Below, piece by piece: positions 1-8,237 of a stretch of DNA of 44,981 nucleotides (its first letter is position 1; each line of letters starts with the position of its first letter). The notes beneath the pieces are model-generated. The model ran no database searches. It was not told the DNA's origin and saw only the letters and a list, made by a program, of their open reading frames with translations. The translations under genes and the position numbers were made by a program. The DNA lies in NCBI GenBank assembly GCA_015062045.1, contig SUVJ01000009.1:1-44981 (forward strand), written 5' to 3'. The DNA comes from Akkermansiaceae bacterium. GTDB lineage: Bacteria; Verrucomicrobiota; Verrucomicrobiia; Verrucomicrobiales; Akkermansiaceae.

Positions 1-174
1 CTCTATGGATTTTAACATGACTTAAGTGTCACCCGTTTCACGGGTTCCCTTTATAATTAATTAATTCGAGTGGTTGCGCCGCTGCGCGGCTCCACCACTC
101 GCTATTTGAAATGCCGCCCGCTTACGCGGGCTCAAAAATTTAGCTCGCTTACGGTCACGAAAAAGTCCGGTTAT
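1..174. repeat. array of GC-rich hairpins in the left intergenic region
   Basis: No gene was seen here. The stretch holds three separate perfect or near-perfect palindromes: ACCCGT-ttc-ACGGGT at 31-45, a long hairpin at 67-101 whose arms read CGAGTGGT and ACCACTCG with a GC-rich inner stem, and GCCCGC-ttac-GCGGGC at 116-131. The middle hairpin contains GGTGGAGCC on its minus strand, a string that also closes the right end of the window (about 44973-44981). This suggests a dispersed palindromic (REP-like) family. The hairpins may also end transcription of the minus-strand gene at 175-441, but none has a clean U-tract. Confidence 0.6.
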
Positions 175-441
175 TTATTCCGGCTGCTCATCGTTGCCGG
201 TGCCGTGTAGCCATTCTCTGGCTGCGTTAAAAACAACAGCAGGATCCGCTCCCGGTTGTTTCAGTTCGTAGAGTATGGCATCCCTCACTTCAAGAGCTGC
301 ACGAAACGCTGAGCGATACCCCTCAAACTGTTTGTCGCCAAAGTATTTGACAAAAGTATGCCCTTTGCGGGATATAGCAAGCCGCCAACCCTGAAAAGCT
401 GTTTTTTTGTATGTATAACGTGAAATGTTTTTGGCTCGCAT
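175..441 (-). CDS. small AP2-like DNA-binding protein
   Basis: An 88-residue basic protein. Residues about 17-62 follow the pattern of AP2/integrase-type DNA-binding folds: a GWRLAI strand, a basic RKGHTFVKYF hairpin, then a helix with AFRAALEVRDAILYEL. In bacteria and phages such domains bind DNA through the three-stranded sheet; that is family knowledge, and the assignment here is by pattern only. The gene has its own candidate promoter just upstream, with the -35 overlapping the stop of the metallophosphoesterase gene, so it is probably not simply the tail of that operon. No integrase or homing nuclease domain is attached. The codons look like those of its neighbours. It could be a domesticated mobile-element remnant or a small regulator. 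Confidence 0.6.
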   Translation of the reverse strand: MRAKNISRYTYKKTAFQGWRLAISRKGHTFVKYFGDKQFEGYRSAFRAALEVRDAILYELKQPGADPAVVFNAAREWLHGTGNDEQPE

Positions 442-466
442 AGATTAATAACTGTTATCTGCCGAT

Positions 467-494
467 ATTATCGCAAAAAATCACAAGTCGTCAA
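467..494 (-). promoter_or_regulatory. candidate promoter for the AP2-like gene
   Basis: On the minus strand, TTGACG (494-489) lies 16 bases from GATAAT (472-467), with an alternative TAATAT at 18 bases. The start codon at 441 is about 25 bases beyond the -10, giving a leader of roughly 19 bases. Confidence 0.45.
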
Positions 495-1336
495 GGGAAA
501 TTTTTCAAAATCAGTTTTTTGTAGGAGAGAACAGAGGCATCCTGCATATCGAGGTAGTAGGGGGTGGCATGTTTAAACCAAGCCCCGGTATTATAGATAT
601 GGCGGTTTTTAAAACGCCAATGACCGGAGCGGTGAAAATGCCCCAGTACCACGGTTTGAGCCTCGGGGAAAAAGCGCTCTGCAAAGCGGTTGGCGCGCTT
701 GCCGCAAGTAAGCCAGCAGCGTATGATGTTGAGAGGGCGCTGCGGAGGCCAAAAGCAGTGCAACAAGCCACGCAGGTATTTGTTCTTAATGCCTTTACGG
801 CGCAAAATAGGCGGGGTGAGTTGGCACATCGCCCTGGATAACTCCAAGCGGGACACTAAATTGGTGTCGGAATCTGCATAGTTAGCTATGAGCTTATGGC
901 ATTCTTCTTTATGAAGCAGGTACTCCCAGCTCCATGGGGCTACTTCTTTGTAAAGGGCATGCCCATGCATGGCAACTACTTTGCCCCCCCAAAAGCGGAT
1001 GAGCAGGGGCTCTGTGTCGGGGTCATGGTTGCCCGCTATTTCCACCAGCTGTACATTTTTTTCTTGGCAGGTGCGGCGCAGTTCTTCCCGCAGGGCTTTG
1101 CCCCGCGCTTGCCAGTCGCACACGCGGGTTTCTGCGGCATCTCCCACCAGCACCAGCATGTGTATGCCTTGCAGCAGCGTTTCTGCCAAGGTGGCTATGC
1201 TTGGCACCTCGCAACGCTCATGCCCCAAGTGTAGGTCTGAGACAAAGCGCACAACGGCCCCCTGTGGCGGTTCTATGGTTTCTATGGTTGGCAAAGGGTG
1301 GGGTGGGTTACAGGTTTCTTTGGCGCACGGCTTCAT
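491..1336 (-). CDS. calcineurin-like metallophosphoesterase
   Basis: A 281-residue cytoplasmic phosphoesterase with the complete five-block metal-binding signature: SDLHLGH, a GD in LVGDAAE, GNHD, a histidine in VVAMHGHA, and GHFH near the C terminus. These residues bind two metal ions in the family. Length and order resemble LpxH/YfcE-like enzymes, including UDP-2,3-diacylglucosamine hydrolases, but the substrate cannot be read from the sequence. The ORF track begins at a GTG (1348); the ATG at 1336 is preferred. Either start overlaps the 3' end of the rRNA methylase gene, so the two are likely co-translated. The middle region (about residues 125-210) is rich in Cys, Trp and basic residues and looks lineage-specific. 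Confidence 0.8.
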   Translation of the reverse strand: MKPCAKETCNPPHPLPTIETIEPPQGAVVRFVSDLHLGHERCEVPSIATLAETLLQGIHMLVLVGDAAETRVCDWQARGKALREELRRTCQEKNVQLVEIAGNHDPDTEPLLIRFWGGKVVAMHGHALYKEVAPWSWEYLLHKEECHKLIANYADSDTNLVSRLELSRAMCQLTPPILRRKGIKNKYLRGLLHCFWPPQRPLNIIRCWLTCGKRANRFAERFFPEAQTVVLGHFHRSGHWRFKNRHIYNTGAWFKHATPYYLDMQDASVLSYKKLILKNFP

Positions 1337-1925
1337 ACAGGCACACACCCGTGGCTACGGATACATTGAGGCAGGGAACGCTGCCGTACATGGGTATGCG
1401 GATGAGAAAATCGCAGTTTTCCTCCGTAAGGCGGCGCATGCCGTCTCCTTCTGCCCCCATCACCAAGGCAATGCCGCCTTTGAGGTCCATGGCGTAAAGG
1501 TCTCGGTCTCCGTGGTCGGATGTGCCTACAAACCAGATGCCTGCCTCCTTCATCATCTTCATGGTGCGGGCCAGGTTGGTTACCTGCACAAAAGGCACTT
1601 TCTCCGCAGCACCCACGGAGACTCGCAGCACGGTCTCTGTAATACCCACGGATTTGTCTTTGGGGGTGATGACAGCGGCCACGCCCGCGCCATCAGCCGT
1701 GCGGAGTATGGCCCCCAGGTTATGCGGGTCTTGCACGCAGTCCAACACCAAGTAAAGGCCTTGGGGCTGAGCCTCCAGAATATCTTGCAGGGCTCCTTCA
1801 TCCAGAGCCTTTACCACCGTTTTAGTGGGGGGCTTATCGTAGTGAGGCTGCCCTTTGCCACGAGGTCGGTCATCCGGGCGGGTGGTGTGCTTATTGGGGC
1901 GTGCGGTGCGATCGTTGAATTTCAT
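1308..1925 (-). CDS. SpoU/TrmH-family 2'-O-ribose RNA methyltransferase
   Basis: A 205-residue SPOUT methyltransferase using S-adenosylmethionine to methylate a ribose 2'-OH, probably in 23S rRNA (RlmB-like) or tRNA. Family motifs are clear: motif 1 [16 protein letters not shown], motif 2 [18 protein letters not shown] and motif 3 [13 protein letters not shown], which form the trefoil-knot SAM site. RlmB enzymes usually carry an L30e-like RNA-binding domain in front. Here it is replaced by about 40 residues rich in Arg, Lys and Pro, so RNA contact may rely on that basic tail. The gene follows the GH110 gene after a 9-base gap and overlaps the next gene, consistent with one transcript. The exact target nucleotide is unknown. 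Confidence 0.85.
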   Translation of the reverse strand: MKFNDRTARPNKHTTRPDDRPRGKGQPHYDKPPTKTVVKALDEGALQDILEAQPQGLYLVLDCVQDPHNLGAILRTADGAGVAAVITPKDKSVGITETVLRVSVGAAEKVPFVQVTNLARTMKMMKEAGIWFVGTSDHGDRDLYAMDLKGGIALVMGAEGDGMRRLTEENCDFLIRIPMYGSVPCLNVSVATGVCLYEAVRQRNL

Positions 1926-1934
1926 GGTGGTATT

Positions 1935-3941
1935 TCAGAGCTTTTGTAAATCTGTTTTGCCGCAGTGTTGCAGCACGTAAGGTTGTTTGTTGTGCATAGG
2001 GGCGTGCTTATCATCAAACTGCACCGTATTGTTGCGTAGGATGATGCCATCTGCCGATATGGCATAGATAAGCGGCACGCGGTGGGTAAGGAAGGTGTTG
2101 CCCTCTATCAATATATTTTGGTGATAACGCTCCGTCTGTTGCTCGGGGTGTTTTACCATGGGGTATATGGAGATGATACCCTCCGTAAACTGATAACGCT
2201 GTAACAGGTTGTGATCAAACAGGTTGTTGATGATTTTTACATCCAGGCAACGCCCGCTCTCATACCAGCCTTGGGCATCCCCCGCCAGCAGAATGGCGGA
2301 CCCGCCGGAGCCTATGAACTTGCACTCTTGCACCAACACGGGCTTGGGCGTGGTAAACAAGGTGCCGCGTGCGCGGTTGTGCTGTACGGTGCAGTTAGTA
2401 AAGCTGACGGCGGGGTACCAGTCTGCATTCTCAATGGCATCTCCTGCGCCTATGCCGGCGGGCAGGGGCGCTGCCAAGGTGATAAGCAGGTGGGTTTCAT
2501 TGATTTTTTTCACTCGGGCAGCTTTGATGAGCTGCGGGTGATTCTCCAGTGTTTTTCCCTTAATGAACTGAATGTGCTCGCCGGCTTCAAACACCTCAAA
2601 GCCCACGGCCTGCGGGTGCATGTATTCTGCAATGATTTCTGTGGGTGAGATAACTTGTTTGATACCCAAGCAAGTGGAGTGCACGTTGATGGCGTCGTCC
2701 ATCATGCCCTCGTACATTGCGCCGTTGACCGTGATGGTGCCTGCACAGTTGGAGAAGTGAGTGGCATCTGCCGACACGGTGTACACGCGCCCCTCTGCAC
2801 AAATGCAACCGCCACCGTTGATGCTGACATCTTTGCTGCGCTGGGCGATGAGCGCCATGCCCTGGCTGTCCTGAAACACTATGTTGTTGAGCGTTGTACC
2901 CTTGGCGCGGTACAACACCATGGTGGGGTGGGGGCGCCCATAGTGACGGTATACCAGCACTTGTCCCTCCTTAAGCCCTAATTCTGCCGCATCGTTATAA
3001 AACTTGACTCGGTTTTTACCGACTTGCTCGCATTTGTTGGGCCAAGGCATATCCCCCGCTTTGCCCGTGGCTACCATGCGTCCATCTGCCTCAAAGGCCA
3101 GCACAGCCCCGGGCTTGCGGGGGGTACCATCCCCCATCAGGTAATAATGCCCGGCTTTTACCTGCCATCGGAACTGCTCTGCAAACTCCAGCGTGGTGCA
3201 GCCGTCTTTTATCTCGACTATCTTCCCTTCGTTGTAGTAGGGGGCATCGTGCTTAATGGTAATATCGTTCAGCTCCACGCCCTCGCTGTCCATAATCAGC
3301 ACGGGCTGCATGGCCCCATGAAAGACGAATGTAGAGCCGTTGCCGTTGATTTTGAGGTTCTTTTGCCCCACAATCGGCACCCCCACGGGTTGCATGTCCT
3401 GCTGGTCGTGGTTGGAGATATAGTAGCTCATTTGCAGAGCCCCCTCGGGGTAGAAATGGTATTCTCCCTTGGGTATATTAATTGTTACCTCGCTGTCACA
3501 GCATCCGTGCCACGTGGCATCGCTTATCAATTCCCGCAGTGCAGGCCCGGCATCTGTACCGTCTGCTTTCATTTCTCCCCACCCGTTGCTGCCATCCGCC
3601 GATACCTGAATCTTTTTATCCCGCTTGGCGTAATAGATGCGGGTGGGCTCCCACCGTAGGGTGGTGGCGGCGCAGCTTGTGGCAGAGTCACTCAACAGGT
3701 AAAGTTTTTTGCAGTATGGGGTTATTTCAAAGGTTTCCCCGTCTTTCCCTTTCCACAGAATTTTTGTGCCGTCCGTTATGTGTAGTTTTTTACCTTGCGG
3801 GGCATGCCCCACCAGTTTTTTATCGCTTGGCACATCCACACTCACCATGCACCGCCCGCTTTGCAACATGTTGAGGGTTGCCGGTTCTGCCATTGCTGTG
3901 CATGCTGCTGCCATTGCTGTTAAAAATATACCTTTTGTCAT
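1935..3941 (-). CDS. secreted GH110-type alpha-1,3-galactosidase (beta-helix)
   Basis: A 668-residue exported protein with an N-terminal signal peptide (cleavage likely after ACTAMA) and a right-handed parallel beta-helix body. It fits glycoside hydrolase family 110, exo-enzymes that remove terminal alpha-1,3-galactose such as that of the blood group B antigen. The catalytic region is visible: an Asp in SADATHF (about residue 392) and an Asp pair in GMMDDAINVHST (about 415-416). As I recall it, the structurally studied PdGH110B uses D321, D344 and D345, which have exactly this 23-residue spacing. The position 4 bases after the restriction gene, inside a housekeeping run, suggests co-transcription. 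The role would be mucin or host-glycan degradation. A polysaccharide lyase-like beta-helix protein is the less likely alternative. Confidence 0.78.
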   Translation of the reverse strand: MTKGIFLTAMAAACTAMAEPATLNMLQSGRCMVSVDVPSDKKLVGHAPQGKKLHITDGTKILWKGKDGETFEITPYCKKLYLLSDSATSCAATTLRWEPTRIYYAKRDKKIQVSADGSNGWGEMKADGTDAGPALRELISDATWHGCCDSEVTINIPKGEYHFYPEGALQMSYYISNHDQQDMQPVGVPIVGQKNLKINGNGSTFVFHGAMQPVLIMDSEGVELNDITIKHDAPYYNEGKIVEIKDGCTTLEFAEQFRWQVKAGHYYLMGDGTPRKPGAVLAFEADGRMVATGKAGDMPWPNKCEQVGKNRVKFYNDAAELGLKEGQVLVYRHYGRPHPTMVLYRAKGTTLNNIVFQDSQGMALIAQRSKDVSINGGGCICAEGRVYTVSADATHFSNCAGTITVNGAMYEGMMDDAINVHSTCLGIKQVISPTEIIAEYMHPQAVGFEVFEAGEHIQFIKGKTLENHPQLIKAARVKKINETHLLITLAAPLPAGIGAGDAIENADWYPAVSFTNCTVQHNRARGTLFTTPKPVLVQECKFIGSGGSAILLAGDAQGWYESGRCLDVKIINNLFDHNLLQRYQFTEGIISIYPMVKHPEQQTERYHQNILIEGNTFLTHRVPLIYAISADGIILRNNTVQFDDKHAPMHNKQPYVLQHCGKTDLQKL

Positions 3942-3945
3942 TATT

Positions 3946-6672
3946 TCAGCTGTTCACTTTTTTACTATATTGCTCAAACAAATACGCTACGCGCTGCGCA
4001 TCATCGCCAAACTTGCGCCCATACGCCTTCTCCACCTCGGCATCAAGTTTGCGGTGGGCTGCCACCAGCTCCACTGGCATGGTCAGCGGGTCATACAAAT
4101 CTGCCAAGCTGCTATCAGGGTACAGGGCGCGGGCATCCAACACGCCCTGTGCCAATTCGGCTATCTTCTCCTGCTGCGCTTCCGTTGTCTCCGGCCACGG
4201 GAAATTATTGTAGACAATTTTGGCGGAGTATTGGTAATCGCTCTTCAATCGCCCACATACGGCTTTTGTCCAAGCCATGTGCATGGATGAGGTAAGTACC
4301 CCAAAGTGGTAGAGGGTAGCATGGGGAATGAGCCTGAGTTTATCGCTACATAGTATTTGCGGTGATAAAAAGCCCATAGGTATGTAATCTCGTCGCTCTG
4401 AGGAAACTTGAGGAATAGCTATGTAACTGTTGGTCGGTATGTTTTCCGTTTGGAACTTCGTTGGATATGCAGCAAGTTTTAAGGTAGATGCCCTGCTGCT
4501 TGCCAAGCGGAACAAGCGCACCGCTTCTATACGTTGCAGCACATGCGGCATTTTCTTCAGTTCATGGGGGGGAACCTGTGCAATATACAGACAATGACGT
4601 GGTTTGTTATTGATGAACTCTTGTGCTCCTAACCAAGGGTGAAAATAAGCAGCCGCTGCGGGTTCAAGCTTCAAAAATTCCTCTTTTTCTTCTGAAGAGA
4701 ATAGGTAGTTGCTGTTGTCAATGGGTTGATTACCCATGGCCATTTCAGGTACTGAGCAAATGGGATGATTGCGGTTTTCTATGTAAATATCAGGGGCATA
4801 AGTGAGGTACCCATTAATGTTTTCACTATTTTTTATGGTTACTTCATTGTCAAAAATAATTTTTTGTGCTGAGTACACACACGAAAAACCTACAATGACA
4901 CAATGCACACCGGCAACGCCCTTCGATTCATTTCTCCATTTGAAGGTACGGTAGGCAAAATGTATGTCTATCCCCAAATCCTGTTTCAAGTGTTTCCAGA
5001 TGATGGCCACAGATTGACCTTGACAAACGGAGTTTGTAGCCACAAAGGCTGTTTTGATGTTTGTGCCCTGCATGATGGTTGCAGCTATTTTAAACCAGCA
5101 TGTTACAAAATCTAAGTCACCTGCGTTTTTGACACCGTTAAAAATTTTCAGTAAATTCCCTTTTTGCTCCTTGCTCATGAATCTGGCACCGGAGAACGGC
5201 GGGTTGCCCATAATGTAGTTGAGTTTCTCTTTGGGAACAACGGTTTCCCAGTCAATTTGCAGGGCGTTGCCGCGAACAATGGAGGCAGAGGCGGTGAGGG
5301 GGATGCGGGCGTAGGCCTCGCCAAAGTAGTTGCCTACCTCAATATTCATGAGGTGGTCCATAAGCCACATGGCTACTTGTGCAATTTGGGCGGGGAAATC
5401 CTCAATCTCTATGCCGTAGAATTGGTTAACATTCACCAGGCACACATCATTGGCAGAGAGCATCCAATCACTGCCGGTGGTGGCGCGCTCCAGCTTTTCA
5501 CGCTCTGCAATAACGGCCAGCTCCAGGCGGCGCAGCTCTCTGTATGCCACTACCAGGAAATTGCCGCAGCCGCAGGCGGGATCCAAAAACCTGAGCTCTG
5601 AGATTTTTTTGTGAAACTTAGCGAGTTTTGATTTTCTTGCGGAGGATTTATCGTGCTGAATGAGCTCGAACTCCTCTCGCAAAGAATCCATAAACAAGGG
5701 GTTAATGAGTTTGAGGATATTGCGCTCGCTGGTGTAGTGGGCACCCAAGGCGCGGCGGGCGGTGGCATCCATCACGCTTTGGAACATGGAGCCGAAGATG
5801 GCGGGGGAGATGGTGCTCCAATCCAACGCGCAGCAGTTCAGCAGGGCTTGGCGCATATCCGCATCAAAGGCAGGCATGGGCAAAAACTCTGCAAAAAGCC
5901 CGCCGTTGATATAGGGAAACTCTTTGATAGCCTCATTACGGGTACAGAGCCGGCTTTTTGGTGGGGTATTGAGCACTTGAAAGAGCTCTGCGAGCAGGGG
6001 CGCCAGGTCTCGCCCGTCTTCTGCCGTGCAGTTCAATATGTAAGAGCGGAAGGCGTCTTTGCGGAATATGCCGGTATCTTCAGCAAACAGGCAAAAGAGC
6101 AGGCGCACGAGGTAGACCTCCAGCGGGTGGCCAATGTAACCAATCTCTTTAAGCCTGTCGTGTAATTTGCCCAACAGCTCGGCAGCTTGCACGTTGACGG
6201 GGTCTTCCTCCTGGTATTCTCGTTGCTCGTAGCCTGCTAAGAAGTGGAACAGGTGGATGTATTGAGGCAGCTCTGAGAGTGAGAACGTGGTGAGGCGGGC
6301 ATCTTGAGCCAAGTCGTAGAGGTGCCAGTTTTCGAAATCGCACACCAAGATGGCCTTGGGCAGCTCATGGGGAGCCAGGGTTTCTGCATAACGCTTGGCT
6401 TGTTCATAGGCTTTGGTTAAATCCTTACCGCGGGATTTCATCTCGATGAGGATTTTACCTTTCCAGAACAAGTCTATATAACCATTGCCGCCATCCGTAC
6501 ATTTGACTTTGTGCTCAAATATGGCAACTTTTTTGCGGTCCACCCCCAATACGTGAAAAAAGTCGATGAGAAAGGCCTGCGCCTCTGCCTCCTCACGCTC
6601 GGTGTTTTTCCATACCCCGGCAAATTTGGCGGCACGTGCGCTGATTTCATTTTGACTGAGAGTAATCGCCAT
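3946..6672 (-). CDS. MmeI-like type IIL restriction-modification protein
   Basis: A 908-residue single-chain restriction and modification enzyme. In order: an N-terminal PD-(D/E)xK nuclease with D-x9-ExK (YIDLFW through IEMKS; the residues fall at 70, 80 and 82 if counted from the upstream TTG, the same numbers I recall for MmeI); a helical linker; a gamma-class N6-adenine methyltransferase with GAHYT, DPACGCGNFL and NPPF motifs; then a target-recognition and C-terminal helical region. Family members methylate one strand of an asymmetric site and cut about 20 bases away, needing SAM. MmeI is about 919 residues, so the length fits. The ORF track starts at a TTG; I chose the ATG 9 bases later (6672). 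It sits between tcdA and the GH110 gene with gaps of a few bases. The recognition sequence cannot be read by eye. Confidence 0.88.
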   Translation of the reverse strand: MAITLSQNEISARAAKFAGVWKNTEREEAEAQAFLIDFFHVLGVDRKKVAIFEHKVKCTDGGNGYIDLFWKGKILIEMKSRGKDLTKAYEQAKRYAETLAPHELPKAILVCDFENWHLYDLAQDARLTTFSLSELPQYIHLFHFLAGYEQREYQEEDPVNVQAAELLGKLHDRLKEIGYIGHPLEVYLVRLLFCLFAEDTGIFRKDAFRSYILNCTAEDGRDLAPLLAELFQVLNTPPKSRLCTRNEAIKEFPYINGGLFAEFLPMPAFDADMRQALLNCCALDWSTISPAIFGSMFQSVMDATARRALGAHYTSERNILKLINPLFMDSLREEFELIQHDKSSARKSKLAKFHKKISELRFLDPACGCGNFLVVAYRELRRLELAVIAEREKLERATTGSDWMLSANDVCLVNVNQFYGIEIEDFPAQIAQVAMWLMDHLMNIEVGNYFGEAYARIPLTASASIVRGNALQIDWETVVPKEKLNYIMGNPPFSGARFMSKEQKGNLLKIFNGVKNAGDLDFVTCWFKIAATIMQGTNIKTAFVATNSVCQGQSVAIIWKHLKQDLGIDIHFAYRTFKWRNESKGVAGVHCVIVGFSCVYSAQKIIFDNEVTIKNSENINGYLTYAPDIYIENRNHPICSVPEMAMGNQPIDNSNYLFSSEEKEEFLKLEPAAAAYFHPWLGAQEFINNKPRHCLYIAQVPPHELKKMPHVLQRIEAVRLFRLASSRASTLKLAAYPTKFQTENIPTNSYIAIPQVSSERRDYIPMGFLSPQILCSDKLRLIPHATLYHFGVLTSSMHMAWTKAVCGRLKSDYQYSAKIVYNNFPWPETTEAQQEKIAELAQGVLDARALYPDSSLADLYDPLTMPVELVAAHRKLDAEVEKAYGRKFGDDAQRVAYLFEQYSKKVNS

Positions 6673-6683
6673 GGCCCTCAAGA

Positions 6684-7454
6684 TTAATTGTTTAAAAGCT
6701 TTAACGCAGCCCCCGCCATCAAAAAGCCGAAGGTGCCGGTAACATGGGTGGCAGAGCCGAACCCGGAGGCACAGCCTATGCCGCCTTTCTGCCCGGGCTC
6801 ACGCTCGCAGCTTACGCTGCCGTCGCAGCGGGGGAAACGCGGTTTCTCCGGGGAGTAGACGCAGGGGATGCCGATATCGGGGCATTTGTCGTGCAGGGGG
6901 AACCCGTATTCCTTACGCAGAGTTTTGCGCAGTTGAGAGAGCATGTTATCCCCACAGGTGCGGGCAAGGTCTGCCATGGTAATACAGGCGGCATCGATGC
7001 GCCCGCCGGCCCCGCCGCAGGTGATAATGGGTATGCCTCGCTTGTAGCACTCTGCAATGAGGTGGGCTTTGGGGCGCATGGAGTCTATGGCATCTATCAC
7101 GATATCGGGTGCGGTATCGAACAGCCGCTCGGGGTGGGATACGGTATAAAAAGAGAGCAGGGACTCCACCTGTACAGCGGGGTTGATGAGGCGTGTGCGC
7201 TCTGCCATTACCTCCACCTTAGCTTGGCCGTATGTGCCTTGCATGGCGTGAATTTGCCTGTTGGTGTTGGTAATGCACAGGTCATCCATATCTTGCAGTA
7301 TAAGCGTGCCCACGCCACTGCGTGCCAAGGCCTCCACCGCCCAAGAGCCCACACCGCCAATACCCACCACCGCAATGCGGGCTTGCGCTATGCGCTCGGC
7401 CTGTGCTACGCCGTACAAGCGGGCAATGCCGCCGAATCTTTCCTCATCTATCAT
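6684..7454 (-). CDS. tcdA: tRNA threonylcarbamoyladenosine dehydratase
   Basis: A 256-residue E1-like (ThiF/MoeB superfamily) enzyme that uses ATP to cyclise t6A37 to ct6A in ANN-decoding tRNAs. It aligns along its length with E. coli TcdA (CsdL): RFGGIARLYG, the nucleotide-binding loop VVGIGGVGSWAVEALARSG, DMDDLCITNTNRQIHA, IDAIDSMRPKAHLI, and GGAGGRIDAACI. The C-terminal part has several cysteines (CDGSVSCE and others). The ORF track start at 7502 lies inside the upstream gene; the ATG at 7454 matches the family start and overlaps that gene by only 11 bases. It is co-oriented with the YmdB-like gene and directly followed by the restriction gene. Confidence 0.9.
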   Translation of the reverse strand: MIDEERFGGIARLYGVAQAERIAQARIAVVGIGGVGSWAVEALARSGVGTLILQDMDDLCITNTNRQIHAMQGTYGQAKVEVMAERTRLINPAVQVESLLSFYTVSHPERLFDTAPDIVIDAIDSMRPKAHLIAECYKRGIPIITCGGAGGRIDAACITMADLARTCGDNMLSQLRKTLRKEYGFPLHDKCPDIGIPCVYSPEKPRFPRCDGSVSCEREPGQKGGIGCASGFGSATHVTGTFGFLMAGAALKLLNN

Positions 7455-8232
7455 AATCTCTGTTAAAGGCTTGTATGGATAGTGCCCGCCCCGTGTTTTC
7501 ATCTGCCGTAATCACCACGCCGCTCACACGGGCCGGGTAGCCGCCGATGTCGAGCTTGCAGGGCATGGCGGTAATTTGAGCTTGCAGCACTTGCTCGACA
7601 TCTCTGCCGATAACGCCGTCTCTGCTGCCGCACATGCCCACATCCGTAATGGCTGCCGTGCCGGCGGGTAAAATGCGGGCATCTGCCGTTTGTACATGGG
7701 TGTGTGTGCCCAGTACGGCTGTGGCGCGTCCGTTCAAGTGCAGAGCCAGGGATATTTTCTCACTGGTGGCCTCTGCATGTATATCTACCAAAATGGTGTG
7801 TATGCCTTGTGCGTGCAGGGACTCCACGGCACTTTCTGCCACCAAAAACGGATTCTCTGCGGCATAGCGCATAAAGGTGCGCCCGATAAGGCAGATAACC
7901 CCGACATCTCCCTTGGGGGTGTGGATGATACAGCTGCCTTTGCCGGGGTTGTTGCTTTGCAGGTTGAGCGGGCGCAGCACGTTGGGCAGGGTGTCTATTT
8001 GGTCTGCCAGAGATTGTTGATCCCACACGTGATCCCCCAGGGTGATGGCATCCACCCCGTGTTCAAAGAACTCATTTACCAACGGGGGCGTAATGCCGCG
8101 GCCTCCTGCAGCGTTTTCTCCGTTGACAATGACGGCGTCTGCCCCGTATTCTGCCTTAAGCTCGGGTATGGCACGGTATAGGGCGCGCCGCCCCGGCTCG
8201 CCCACGACATCCCCGAAAAATAGCAGTGTCAT
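7444..8232 (-). CDS. YmdB/TIGR00282-family metallophosphoesterase
   Basis: A 262-residue cytoplasmic phosphodiesterase homologous to Bacillus subtilis YmdB, which hydrolyses 2',3'-cyclic nucleotides and cAMP and affects biofilm and sporulation decisions there. Visible family blocks are FFGDVVGEPGR, VNGENAAGGRGIT, GDHVWD, RPLN, GKG, GRTF, DIHAEATSEK and GTHTHVQTAD, followed by ITDVGM. One metal-site position differs from B. subtilis: the Asn of GNHTWD is Asp here (GDHVWD). The ORF track begins at 8253, inside the UspA gene; the tandem ATGs at 8235 and 8232 directly after the uspA stop fit better, and the second matches the family start. It is part of the uspA-ymdB-tcdA run. Confidence 0.87.
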   Translation of the reverse strand: MTLLFFGDVVGEPGRRALYRAIPELKAEYGADAVIVNGENAAGGRGITPPLVNEFFEHGVDAITLGDHVWDQQSLADQIDTLPNVLRPLNLQSNNPGKGSCIIHTPKGDVGVICLIGRTFMRYAAENPFLVAESAVESLHAQGIHTILVDIHAEATSEKISLALHLNGRATAVLGTHTHVQTADARILPAGTAAITDVGMCGSRDGVIGRDVEQVLQAQITAMPCKLDIGGYPARVSGVVITADENTGRALSIQAFNRDYDR

Positions 8233-8237
8233 CATTT

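Noticed and set aside
969-1949. 326-residue plus-strand ORF opposite the phosphoesterase and rRNA methylase genes
   Set aside because: Low-complexity Ser/His/Cys-rich translation with no family features; both minus-strand genes beneath it have complete motifs. It is a shadow.
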